A stretch of 64,000 nucleotides of DNA from Zanthoxylum bungeanum (GCA_019454045.1 SKCR01037592.1:145440-209439), one strand, 5' to 3'. Counted from the stretch's first letter, positions 49,611 through 59,223 are shown. The notes: generated by a model not told the origin, from the letters alone. Made by a program: numbers and translations.

Positions 49611-50664
49611 AGTTTTTGTTCCAACCGACCAACCAGGCGGTATCCATACTTAGTCAGGTTAAAACCAATTTATAATTAATTACCAACCGGCCAATATAGC
49701 GGTATCCTCATTAAGTCAAGTTTTAAATAGTTTATATATTATAATTAAGGGAGATTAATCTAAATAGCAATAATAAAAGCTGTACCTTTCACCCCAACAA
49801 AGGGGAATTACCTCCTCATTGCTTGAAAAATAAAAACTGCAAAAGTAAAGAAATGAAAGGATTGTGCGTAAAAGTAAATTGCGGAAAGTAAAAACTGAAA
49901 AATAAAGAAAAGAAAGTGCGAAAGCGAAAATTAATTACTGAAAGCTATAAATAAACAAACAAGATACAATCTTCTTATTTATTCTTTAGGAATTTCAAAG
50001 AAGAAAGTATCAATTTTACAAATGAAATGGCTTGGTATTTATAGGTAAAATTTTGCCTATATCAAATCATCCATCAAATTCTCCACCAAATCCATTGTTA
50101 ATTTCTCCACTAATTACTCCACCAAATCCATAATTGCTCCACTAATTGCTTATCTTGTTTGGTTTTGATTTGATAATTTTTATTAATTATTTGTTAATTT
50201 ATATTTTGCTTTGAAAATGATTGATAATGACTTTAATAATTACACATCACACACTTCTGGATGGTTCATCAATTTCGGTCATGAAATATTCAGAATTAGA
50301 AAATATGTTCTCTTTCAAAGTTGTAGATATTTGCGTCCTCTTTAATATGGCATTTGAATCAGCTCAATCTGATATCTGAGTAAAAAGTTATGCCCACACT
50401 ACAACAGATGCGCAAAACTGGAATTCTCAAAACTGCACTTTGTCAAAACGCCCTTTCAACTTTCCAATCTCCAAAATTAATATATCAAGTCCAATAATTG
50501 CCCTTATTTGACCCATATTTCATCCTAAATGATTTCATTGAGACACGATATTATTTTATCTGCAAAATAAACTAAAACACATCAAAACGTTCATCAAACC
50601 CGAGAAACTAAACAAAATATTAAGTTAAAGAGGCGGTAAATATTGATATATTTTCCCCTCATCA
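49611..50664 (-). repeat. Element F 3' LTR (minus)
   Basis: On minus the LTR starts TGATGAGGGG at 50664, right after the polypurine tract. It contains a TATA-like box (50036-50043) and GGTTGG/GATACCGC repeat motifs (49620-49720) that also occur in the right LTR (60240-60384). It merges into the inverted fragment at 49610, so its own 3' end is not clear. Confidence 0.62.
50036..50043 (-). promoter_or_regulatory. TATA-like box in F 3' LTR
   Basis: Minus strand CCTATAAATACC, about 620 bases into the LTR, a usual place for the U3/R boundary. It lies in the loop between the inverted arms. No start site can be shown from sequence alone. Confidence 0.4.
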
Positions 50665-50677
50665 CACCCCCAAACCT
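50665..50677 (-). other. Polypurine tract of element F
   Basis: Minus strand AGGTTTGGGGGTG directly before the LTR start TGATGAG. Just upstream on minus is GCTCGAGGACTAGCAAAA, a block commonly seen before the polypurine tract of plant Athila/Tat-type elements (from memory). Confidence 0.75.
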
Positions 50678-51230
50678 AACATTTTGCTAGTCCTCGAGCA
50701 AAACAACAAAATAAAAATAAAATTAAACTAAGCCACTTTCGTAGGGATCACGGTTGCATTTAGCATATGCAACAAGCCTTTAAACCCCTAGGTTTCCCTA
50801 GTGGACGAGTTATAGTCTCGTGAGGGCTTACAGCAACGATACCCACAAACGTTTTACAAAAGTAAAAAGATAATAAAACTAATGCACACAAAAGCAAAAA
50901 GACAAGAGAAAAGAGAATAAAGAAGTTAGTGACTAATCAGGTGAAACTTCTACTTCAAGTTACTAATTGTTTTCTTTCCTTCTAAATTACCGAATAAGTA
51001 AATTCTCCGATTATTTTTACAATTCTTCATATACACAGCCAACAAAATATTAAAAAACTCATTTTTGCCCACAACAGTCATAAGTGCAGTTGATAAGAGA
51101 GTAATATTTTTGTCCTAAAGTTCTATCAGATTTCAGACCTTTTTGTAGCAATGGAATAATTTTTCTCATTTTTCTGAATTTTTTTTTATTCTATTTTTTT
51201 TATTTATATACAATACCTTCCATCTATTTA

Positions 51231-51446
51231 GTGAGTGTTGGGTCGGTGACTCCCAAATCAGTTGGCTTTAGGGCACCAGGTGTTAAGACACCCTTACGGA
51301 CTTAATTACTCAGACTTCAGATATATATATTTTTGCAGCATATTCGATCCATGTAACGAGCTTTGGGCCAGTGACTCCCAAACCAGTTGGCTTTAGGGCA
51401 CTAGGTGTTAAAACACCCTTACAGACTTAATAACTCGGATCTCAGA
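51231..51446. repeat. Two direct repeats, ~124-bp period
   Basis: Both copies contain GTGACTCCCAAA and GTTGGCTTTAGGGCAC and end with ACTTAAT-A-CTC before a CAG. Copy 1 at 51231-51320, copy 2 at 51359-51446. Confidence 0.78.
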
Positions 51447-51448
51447 CG

Positions 51449-51470
51449 TTTTTTTTTTTTTTTTTTTTTT
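51449..51470 (-). repeat. Homopolymer tract (A22 on minus)
   Basis: 22 T on plus. If the LOG-like segment came from an mRNA, this could be a trace of its poly(A) tail; it could equally be simple-sequence growth. Confidence 0.7.
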
Positions 51471-52000
51471 ACTCCATTGCTTTTTTAGATGTTTCCTCCA
51501 ATTAAACTAGAGCACTGAATATTACAAACTTTTCAATTTTAGCTCATGTCCGTATGTTACTATATATGTTGATAATATCTATCAACTGAGCATATGAAGA
51601 TCCATTTTAGTCCGTTTTAAGGAGAATTCACAAATTAAATAATTCAAAATAAAATAAACAAAAATTAACTTGTTTCGAAATAGGTCTGAGATACGTCTCA
51701 TGAGTGGAAACTCCTTACTCAGCTATCTCTTACCAATTTCACCTTTTTAGTCAAAATAAAAACACACAAATAAAAAAAAAACAAAAAACAAAAAACAAAT
51801 TTTTTTTTTAATTTTTGAAAATTTTTCAATTTTTTTTGTATTTTTCGAAAAATTTTGGAGTAAAAATAAAAACAACACACAAACTAAAAACGAGGTACTG
51901 ATCAACTAATTCCCTCCCCCAAACCTAAATTAGACATTGTCCCTAATGTCTTAAACAATAGAAGAAGAGTTTAGAAGATAATACCTGGTTAGCTGAAATT

Positions 52001-52705
52001 CTACAAGAAATTAAAGGTTAAGATCCAGATTAATCCTATGCCTCTTACCATGATCGTCCTCGGACAATTTATTTTTGAAAGGATAGGGTCAACTCGTGGT
52101 TCATAGGTTATGAGTTGGTTTATTAGATCCGGAGCAGTTCTGGCAGTAAAGAGGAGTTCTTTCAAAGGTTTCGACACGAACCCATTTCTCCGAGCATCAT
52201 CAAGAAACACACAAAGAAAATCATAAAATCCATCAACGTTGAGCAGTCCAAGCGGTTTCTGGTGTATGTTCAGGTTCGCCCAAGATAGAACTATAAAAAT
52301 TTCCTCCAATGTACCCAAGCCACCTGGCAAAGCGATAAAAGCATCAGCACGGTTAATCATTTCTACCAGTCGTTCAGACATACCTGGCACGATCAGTTCC
52401 TCTCCGTTTGATGATCCAATAAGATTTTCCTCTGCCAAGGGTTTTGGGATGATTCCTAAAACATGACTGTCTCCTTCCTGTACAGCCTTTGAAACGATCC
52501 CCATAAGTCCAAGATTTCTTCCGCCATATATTAAGTGCATATTCCTTGCAGCTAAGACTCGACCCAATTCCTGTACTGCTTCTACGTATTGTGGTTTAGT
52601 TCCAACACTACTACCGCAAAACACACAGATGTTTTCAACTCGTCTTCTTGAAGTGGCTTCCATTTTTTTTATATGTATTTCTTTCTCAACTCTGGATGCC
52701 TTCAA
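52001..52705 (-). CDS. LOG-like cytokinin riboside 5'-monophosphate phosphoribohydrolase, carried inside element F
   Basis: LOG enzymes release free cytokinin bases from their riboside monophosphates. The 234-codon frame has the Rossmann-like LOG fold markers: ICVFCGSSVG (residues 26-35), IYGGRNLGLMG (59-69), MSERLVEM with the conserved Arg (109-116), and the signature PGGLGTLEE (127-135), then GLLNVDGFYD. The likely native start is the second Met (MEATSRRR, 52663); the first 14 codons look like fused leader. Family members usually read YGGG in the phosphate loop; here it is YGGR. The last ~16 residues do not fit, but the next frame reads KRHRINLDLNL then TAA (52011-52013), a plant LOG-like tail, so one frameshift near 52060-52070 altered only the end. 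It is intronless, unlike typical plant LOG genes, and flanked by retroelement sequence, so a captured cDNA copy is likely. Activity is unknown. Confidence 0.85.
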   Translation of the reverse strand: MKASRVEKEIHIKKMEATSRRRVENICVFCGSSVGTKPQYVEAVQELGRVLAARNMHLIYGGRNLGLMGIVSKAVQEGDSHVLGIIPKPLAEENLIGSSNGEELIVPGMSERLVEMINRADAFIALPGGLGTLEEIFIVLSWANLNIHQKPLGLLNVDGFYDFLCVFLDDARRNGFVSKPLKELLFTARTAPDLINQLITYEPRVDPILSKINCPRTIMVRGIGLIWILTFNFL

Positions 52706-52724
52706 AAGTGCAATGACGGGCTGA

Positions 52725-52738
52725 ATTTATAGTGCCTG
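52725..52738 (-). promoter_or_regulatory. TATA-like and splice-acceptor-like sequences before the LOG-like ORF
   Basis: On minus the text reads a pyrimidine-rich CTCACCCTTTTCAG followed by GCACTATAAATTCAG. The TATAAAT (52725-52731) lies ~62 bases before the probable start codon; the CAG/G (52736-52738) could be a 3' splice site. Either would allow expression of LOG; neither is proven. Confidence 0.3.
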
Positions 52739-52926
52739 AAAAGGGTGAGTAAAAATAGCACAAGTATCTTCCAGAGGACGATTAGTAGCGAATTAATATC
52801 GTGATAGTCAAAAAGGTCTTGATCCTGTCGGAGAAAATTAAAAGAAAACAACAAAACAAATCACAATTATTAAGAAAAGACAAAGAGATATAATATTTAC
52901 AAGAAAAGTAACGACTTGATTGACGT

Positions 52927-53474
52927 CTATGCGTCAGGGACAAGCTTCCCATCCAATTTTCTTATAAATTGGCAAACATGGTCTTTTTTAGTCAGATTCC
53001 CGAGACTTAACAGTTGTCTTTCTTTTTGAAATTGTGTATGTAATTTGCGAAAGGCTATGTGAACATATCCACTGGGATGCGTCTCAAGAGTTGAAGATAT
53101 ATCATCTAAAGACTCCTTACTCAAGCCATCCCTAATGAATTTAATTTTGTCTTCGCGATTATCAGACACCATTCCTAAAGAACGACAACGAGTATTGCAA
53201 TTCCATCATGCACATTTGTAACAAACACCCATTTGCTTAGCTCTACGTTTCTTTGCATATGTGCTTCTTCCAAAACCAGGCAGATGTGAAATAAAAGAGT
53301 GAGAAAACTCACCTGCCAATCGGACCCGTGCTTCAATTAACCAACGAATGTCAGTAGGAATACCTTTGATCATCAGTAATCTCATCCGTTCTAAGCGAGC
53401 TTTGTAAACTTTCATCAGAGATTTTTGAGGGAGACAAGGAAATTGCTTGTGAAGATTTGCTAGAGCTTCTTCCA
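52927..53474 (-). pseudogene. Unrecognised ORF with Cys-rich centre, between pol remnant and LOG
   Basis: Minus frame from MEEALANLHKQFPCLPQKSL (Met at 53474) to stop at 52927-52929, interrupted by one in-frame TGA (53206-53208). The first half is basic and probably helical (VYKARLERMRLL, IRWLIEARVRLAGEF, YAKKRRAKQ). At the break stands CYKCA-stop-WNCNTRC, a possible zinc-binding cluster CX2C...CX3C. The second half (DNREDKIKFIRDGLSKES...) is acidic/basic and helical. It is not a known retroviral domain to me. It sits where Athila-type elements keep an env-like ORF and directly upstream of LOG. A splice-acceptor-like TTTAATTTTTGCAG ends 17 bases before the Met. Confidence 0.55.
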
Positions 53475-53490
53475 TCTTGAAATGACTAAA

Positions 53491-53506
53491 CCTGCAAAAA
53501 TTAAAC
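53491..53506 (-). promoter_or_regulatory. Splice-acceptor-like site before the unknown ORF
   Basis: Minus strand GTTTAATTTTTGCAG/GTTT, a T-rich tract with CAG/G, ending at 53491. It would place the ORF start 17 bases into the downstream exon of a spliced subgenomic RNA. Confidence 0.3.
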
Positions 53507-53613
53507 ACACAAAAATAAATCACACCAAATCACATTATATACAAAAATTACATGGGTTGCCTCCCTGCTAGCGCTAAGTTTAAAGTCGTCAGCCAGACTT
53601 GACTTCTTGAACA

Positions 53614-54207
53614 TTAAACTGGATCTGAAAGTGTAACACTTTCTTTTTTTCGCTCAAATGATTCTCCACAGTAGTGCTTGACACGCTTGTTTTTAACCTT
53701 GAAAGTTTTGTTAGCGTCAGGATCATGTATCTCAACGGCTCTATTTGGTAAAACTTTGGTGATCACAAATGGACCTGACCACCGTGATTTTGGCTTCCAT
53801 GGGAAGAATTTCACCCTTGATTTGTTTAACAGTACCTTATGCCCTGGTTCCAGTTGTATGCGCACTAACTTCTCATCATGTCTTTTCTTGCCCTTTTATT
53901 TGTACAATTTGGCATCCTCAAAAGGCTGTATGTGAAATTCCTCCAATTCGTTGAGCTGGTGGAACTTTTTCTCTTCTGTTGCTTGTAGTGCAAGAATAGG
54001 CTTCTTCAGTACGCAGTGCGCTTTATCTTCAGGCTCCACAGGTAATTGACATGTTTTAAGTTTGTCAGTAGAACTTTGTCTTTCATCAGAGTTCTGAACG
54101 GTACTATGTATCACATCAAGTCTGAAACATTCCTCATTCTTTTCATCATCTGGGAAATTCATGGCTTTGAAAACATTGAATGTTACTTCTTGGTCTTGTA
54201 CCCTCAT
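53614..54207 (-). pseudogene. F copy 1: protease end fused to integrase C-terminal domain
   Basis: Minus frame starts after the protease with MRVQDQEVTFNVFKAMNFP and FRLDVI, passes through a short linker and enters the segment after the integrase core (QLNELEEFH...DAKLYK), then the C-terminal GPY/F-type domain (LEPGHKVLLNKSRVKFFP, SRWSGPFVITKV, VEIHDPD, VKHYCGE). RT, RNase H and integrase core, well over 1000 residues in complete relatives, are missing. A TAA (53896-53898) splits this copy after LYK; copy 2 has GAA there. No catalytic site remains. Confidence 0.82.
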
Positions 54208-54357
54208 GGTTAGTTCTCATTTTTGTACATCAATAATGGTTCGACCTGTAGCCAAGAATGGTCTCCCGAGGATGATTGGCACGTCTGCGTCTTCCTCCAT
54301 ATCAAGGATAATAAAATCTGAAGGGAAAATGAATTTGTCAACCTTCACCAACACATC

Positions 54358-56283
54358 CTAAACTACGCCTCTTGGAAATACGAGCGTTCTATCAGCAAGT
54401 TGCAGTGAGACTGAAGTTGGCATTGTTTCTCCAATCTGTAATTTCCTGAAAATAGAAAAAAGCATCAAGTTAACACTCGCACCTAAATCACACAAAGCCT
54501 TACCAAAGTCATGTTCTCCTATGACGCAAGGAACTGTGAAACTGCCAGGATCTTTCAACTTCGGGGGAAGTTTCCTCTGAATGATGGCACTGTATTCTTC
54601 TGTTAATGCTACTGTCTCGTAATCTCCCAATCTCCATTTTCGTGAAAGAATATCTTTCATGAATTTGGCATAGGTGGGCATTTGTTCCAACGCTTCTGCA
54701 AATGGAATGTTGATATGCAGCTTTTTGAAGATCTCCAGGAACCGGGAAAATTTCTTGTCCAATTTGTTCTTCTGAAGACGTTGAGGAAAAGGTGGAGGTG
54801 GAATGATCTGTTCTTTTTCCTTTGCTTCTTTTTCCTCCATCTGTTGCTTTGTTTCTTTTGGAACTTCCTCAGCAGCTGTTTTGGCTCCAACATCTTTGTT
54901 GATTTCAGTACCGCTTTTTAACATGATGGCATGACATTGTTCCTTCCCCATGTTTCTTGGATTTGGCTCTGTGTTGCTAGGAAGGGTACCTGGCGGTCTG
55001 TAACTCTGAGCATTTTCCAGTTGTCCCATTTGATTCTCCAGTGCTTTAATAGAAGCAGATTGACTTTGAATTAATGCTGTTTGGGATTGAAAAATAGCAT
55101 CATATCTTATTGCTTGAGAGTCGTGTTTTGGTTCTATCTTTTTCAAATGGGTCAATACTTCTGTTATTCCTGGTTCATTTTCCTGCTCCTGGCTTTTGTT
55201 CTGTTGTTGAAATCCAGGTGGTGGATAGTTCTGCTGTTGGCCTGAATTGTTGCTCCATGAAAAATTTGGATGATTCCTCCACCCTGGCTTGTAAGTGTTG
55301 AAATAAGGATTGTTCCCCTGTCTGTTGAAATTGTTGACATAATTCACCGTTTCTTCAAGTTGGTTCGACTCTGGTGCTCTTCCATATTGTGAACTTGTGG
55401 ATCCAGTGGTAAGAGTCTCCATAAATTTGCATATCTGATCTAGCTTTGCGTTGACTGCTGTATTGGCTCCACTTTCATAAATTCCTGTAATTCTTTGGAT
55501 TATGCTCCTTTCTGTTGGCCATAAAGAATTTTTGTTGGCCATTTCTTCGATTAGGTCCCAGGCTTGATCTTCTCCTTTTGCCATTAAAGCTCCTCCAGCA
55601 GTAGCATCGATTGTGGTTCTCATTATTCCAGAAAGTCCATTATAGAATGTTTGGACTTGAAGCCATTTTGGAATCTCATGGTGAGGACATTTCCGGAGTA
55701 AATCTTTGTACCTTTCCCAAGCTTCGCAAAGGGATTCTGAATCTTGTTGTACAAAGGATGTGATATCATTCCTCAGCTTTCCGGTTCTGGCTGGTGGAAA
55801 GTACTTTGCAAGAAATTTGGTGGCTAAAGTGTTCCAAGTTGTGATGGAACCTGCTGGTAGTGAATGTAGCCAAGCTTTAGCTCTGTCCTTCAAGGAGTAT
55901 GGAAAAACTCGCAATCTCATTGCTTCTTCAGCTTCTCGGTTGTAATTAAAAGTGCCGCAAACTTCCAGGAAGTTTCTGATGTGGGAATTAGGATCTTCAG
56001 TTGCATTCCCCCCAAATTGAACTGACTACTGAATCATCTGAATGCATGTTTTGATGTCACACGCATTTGCTGGTAAGGGAGGAAGTGTAATACAGGAAAT
56101 GAGTCTGTCAACCACCGGAATGGTTCTGTCTAGAATGGGAATTGGTGGTGCAACGTTCGAAGGTTCAGGTTCCATATTGACTAAAGCTTCTTGGCCTTCT
56201 CGCATTTCCCTTCTCAACTGTCTGATGGTTCTTTCAATTTCCGGGTCAAGCGGTTGGAGTTCAAAGCTTCTAGTTCATCTCAT
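54358..56283 (-). pseudogene. F copy 1 gag-protease
   Basis: Minus frame, from a Met at 56283. A TGA two codons later (56275-56277) is shared with copy 2, so it predates the duplication. Then comes an N-terminal segment (DRTIPVVDRL), a TAG (56026-56028; CAG in copy 2), and a 520-codon open stretch with a retrotransposon Gag domain (AWLHSLPAGSITTW, FFPPARTGKLR-like KYFPPAR, SLCEAWERYKDLLRKCPHH, YNGL) and the spacer NTYKPGWRNHPNFSWSNN. An acidic/Lys linker and protease follow, with CDLGASVNLM at residue ~477 of that stretch. A TAG (54358-54360) ends it where copy 2 has GAG. Gag builds the particle. No CCHC knuckle is seen. Confidence 0.88.
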
Positions 56284-56390
56284 GGAGTTTCTGAGAACCT
56301 GAAACACAAGAAAACAAAAACAATAAGTAAAAATAAATTAGATACAAGTAACGTATCTAACCCCTAAACTAATAGTAAAAGATAAATAAG

Positions 56391-56408
56391 TCCCCGGCAA
56401 CGGCACCA
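56391..56408 (-). other. Primer binding site (tRNA-Asp type), copy 1
   Basis: Minus strand TGGTGCCGTTGCCGGGGA, one base different from the Asp-tRNA 3' end complement usual in Athila/Tat elements (TGGCGCC). Confidence 0.82.
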
Positions 56409-56414
56409 AAAACT

Positions 56415-56635
56415 TGACCGGCGTTAACACACATGTATAAATCAAGCGAACGTATCGTTCAAGTAGTATAAGAATATCGATCTCACGAGGACTTAATATC
56501 TAAACTATTAATTATATGAGGTCAAATGATTACTAATATCTAAAAAGTTGATTGATTGATTTGAAATGGTGACGATTCTAAATTTAAAAGCAAGTAAATA
56601 AAATTGTCGAAAATAGGTTTTAAGAAAATTCAATA
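56415..56635 (-). repeat. F LTR 3'-end fragment between the tandem copies
   Basis: About 220 bp matching 59230-59448, then cut and joined to the integrase-tail sequence of copy 2 at 56635/56636. This is the novel joint of the duplication. Confidence 0.85.
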
Positions 56636-57045
56636 CATGGGAAGAATTTCACCCTTGATTTGTTTAACAGTACCTTATGCCCTGGTTCCAGTTGTATGCG
56701 CACTAACTTCTCATCATGTCTTTTCTTGCCCTTTTCTTTGTACAATTTGGCATCCTCGAAAGGCTGTGTGTGAAATTCCTCCAATTCGTTGAGCTGGTGG
56801 AACATTTTCTCTTCTGTTGCTTGTAGTGCAAGAATAGGCTTCTTCAGTACGCAGTGCGCTTTATCTTCAGGCTCCACAGGTAATTGACATGTTTTAAGTT
56901 TGTCAGTAGAACTTTGTCTTTCATCAGAGTTCTGAACGGTATATTGTATCACATCAAGTCTGAAACATTCCTCATTCTTTTCATCATCTGGGAAATTCAT
57001 GGCTTTGAAAACATTGAATGTTACTTCTTGGTCTTGTACCCTCAT
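56636..57045 (-). pseudogene. F copy 2: protease end fused to integrase tail (cut)
   Basis: Same fusion as copy 1 with the frame open through DAKLYKEKGKKRHDEKLVRI and LEPGHKVLLNKSR, then cut at the duplication joint, so the GPY/F segment is absent. It shares the protease-to-integrase-tail deletion with copy 1 and the TGA just before MRVQDQEV. Confidence 0.82.
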
Positions 57046-57200
57046 GGTTAGTTCTCATTTTTGTACATCAATAATGGTTCAACCTGTAGCCAAGAATGGT
57101 CTCCCGAGGATGATTGGCACGTCTGCATCTTCCTCCATATCAAGGATAATAAAATCTGCTGGGAAAATGAATTTGTCAACCTTGACCAGCACATCCTCAA

Positions 57201-59098
57201 CTACGCATCAGCAAGGTGCAGTGAGACTGAAGTTGGCATTGTTTCTCCAATCTGTAATTTCATGAAAATAGAAAAAGGCATCAAGTTAACACTCGCACCT
57301 AAATCACACAAAGCCTTACCGAAGTCATGTTCTCTTATGACGCAAGGAACTGTGAAACTGCCAGGATCTTTCAACTTCGGGGGAAGTTTCCTCTGAATGA
57401 TGGCACTGCATTCTTCTATTAATGCTACTATCTCGTAATCTCCCAATCTCCGTTTTCGTGAAAGAATATCTTTCATGAATTTGGCATAGGTGGGCATTTG
57501 TTCCAACGCTTCTGCAAATGGAATGTTGATATGCAGCTTTTTGAAGATCTCCAGGAACCGGGAAAATTGCTTGTCCAATTTTTTCTTCTGAAGACGTTGA
57601 GGAAAAGGTGGAGGTGGAATGATCTGTTCTTTTTCCTTTGCTTCTTTTTCCTCCATCTGTTGCTTTGTTTCTTTTGGAACTTCCTCAGCAGCTGTTTTGG
57701 CTCCAACATCTTTGTTGATTTCAGTACCGCTTTTTAACATGATGGCATGACATTGTTCCTTCCCAATGTTTCTTGGATTTGGCTCTGTGTTGCTAGGAAG
57801 GGTACCTGGCGGTCTGTAACTCTGAGCATTTTCCAGTTGTCCCATTTGATTCTCCAGTGCTTTAATAGAAGCAGATTGACTTTGAATTATTCTGTTTGGG
57901 ATTGAAAAATAGCATCATATCTTATTGCTTGAGAGTCGTGTTTTGCTTCTATCTTTTTCAAGTGGATCAATACTTCTGTTATTCCTGGTTCATTTTCCTG
58001 CTCATGGCTTTTGTTCTGTTGTTGGAATCCAGGTGGTGGATAGTTCTGCTGTTGGCCTGAATTGTTGCTCCATGAAAAATTTGGATGATTCCTCCACCCT
58101 GGCTTGTAAGTGTTGAAATAAGGATTGTTCCCCTGTCTGTTGAAATTGTTGACATAATTCACCGTTTCTTCAAGTTGGTTCGACTCTGGTGCTCTTCCAT
58201 ATTGTGAACTTGTGGATCCAGTGGTAAGAGTCTCCATAAATTTGCATATCTGATCTAGCTTTGCGTTGACTGCTGTATTGGCTCCACTTTTATAAATTCC
58301 TGTAATTCTTTGGATTATGCTCCTTTCTGTTGGCCACAAAGAATTTTTGTTGGCCATTTCTTCGATTAGGTCCCAGGCTTGATCTTCTCCTTTTGCCATT
58401 AAAGCTCCTCCAGCAGTAGCATCGATTGTGGTTCTCATTATTCCAGAAAGTCCATTATAGAATGTTTGGACTTGAAGCCATTTTGGAATCTCATGGTGAA
58501 GACATTTCCGGAGTAAATCTTTGTACCTTTCCCAAGCTTCGCAAAGGGATTCTGAATCTTTTTGTACAAAGGATGTGATATCATTCCTCAGCTTTCCGGT
58601 TCTGGCTGGTGGAAAGTACTTTGCAAGAAATTTGGTGGCTAAAGTGTTCCAAGTTGTGATGGAACCTGCTGGTAGTGAATGTAGCCAAGCTTTAGCTCTG
58701 TCCTTCAAGGAGTATGGAAAAACTCGCAATCTCATTGCTTTTTCAGCTTCTCGGTTGTAATTAAAAGTGCCGGAAACTTCCAGGAAGTTGCTGATGTGGG
58801 AATTAGGATCTTCAGTTACATTCCCCCCAAATTGAACTAACTGCTGAATCATCTGAATGCATGTTTTGATGTCCCACGCATTTGCTGGTAAGGGAGGAAG
58901 TACAATACAGGAAATGAGTCTGTCAACCACCGGAATGGTTCTGTCTAGAATGGGAATTGGTGGTGCAACGTTCAAAGGTTCAGGTTCCTTGTTGACTAAA
59001 GCTTCTTGGCCTTCTCGCATTTCCCTTCTAACCTGTCTGATGGTTCTTTCAATTTTCGGGTCAAGCGGTTGGAGTTCAAAGCTTCTAGTTCATCTCAT
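57201..59098 (-). pseudogene. F copy 2 gag-protease
   Basis: Minus frame from a Met at 59098 with the shared TGA (59090-59092), then open for about 400 codons (to 57887) through the Gag domain and the PGWRNHPNFSWS spacer. A one-base loss near 57887-57892 shifts the frame; the rest (57201-57845: QLENAQSYRPPG..., KKLDKQFSRFLEIFKKLHI, CDLGASVNLM) lies in the next frame. A ~21-bp loss near 57207 removes the last protease segment found in copy 1. Not functional, but different lesions from copy 1. Confidence 0.87.
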
Positions 59099-59205
59099 GA
59101 AGTTTCTGAGAACCTGAAACACAAGAAAACAAAAACAATAAGTAAAAAGAAATTAGATACAAGTAACGTATCTAGCCCCTAAACTAATAGTAAAAGATAA
59201 ATAAG

Positions 59206-59223
59206 TCCCCGGAAACGGCGCCA
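59206..59223 (-). other. Primer binding site (tRNA-Asp type), copy 2 / element F
   Basis: Minus strand TGGCGCCGTTTCCGGGGA, one base different from the usual TGGCGCCGTTGCCGGGGA. It follows GGTCA (LTR end) and AGTTTT. Confidence 0.87.

Larger units (their letters stand above)
49126..50664. repeat. 415-bp inverted repeat arms with 708-bp loop
   Basis: Left arm 49126-49541 and right arm 50250-50664 are reverse complements over their length with scattered mismatches and small indels. The outer ends are TGATGAG and CTCATCA. Confidence 0.8.
50678..52000 (-). other. Element F 3' non-coding region
   Basis: About 1.3 kb between the LOG-like ORF and the polypurine tract, without a supported gene. It holds a ~124-bp direct repeat (51231-51320 and 51359-51446) and a T22 run (51449-51470), which is A22 on the sense strand about 530 bases past the LOG stop. 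51770-51860 is A/T-simple. Confidence 0.55.
53798..56635 (-). repeat. Tandem duplication in F, copy 1 (2838 bp)
   Basis: Runs from inside the integrase C-terminal domain through protease, gag, primer site and about 220 bp of LTR end. It is followed head to tail by copy 2 (56636-59448). The copies differ by a low percentage plus a ~21-bp and several 1-bp indels. Confidence 0.9.

Noticed and set aside
49620..49760. GATACCGC/GGTTGG motifs as proof that the left and right F LTRs align end to end
   Set aside because: The motifs match in direct orientation, but the neighbouring AAGGGAGAT-TCTA segment is inverted between the two sides, so a simple LTR pair does not fit.
54682..54921. Plus-strand frames opposite gag (also 55110, 55706, 57498, 58521)
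   Set aside because: Antisense shadows of the gag-protease frame, duplicated only because the region is duplicated.
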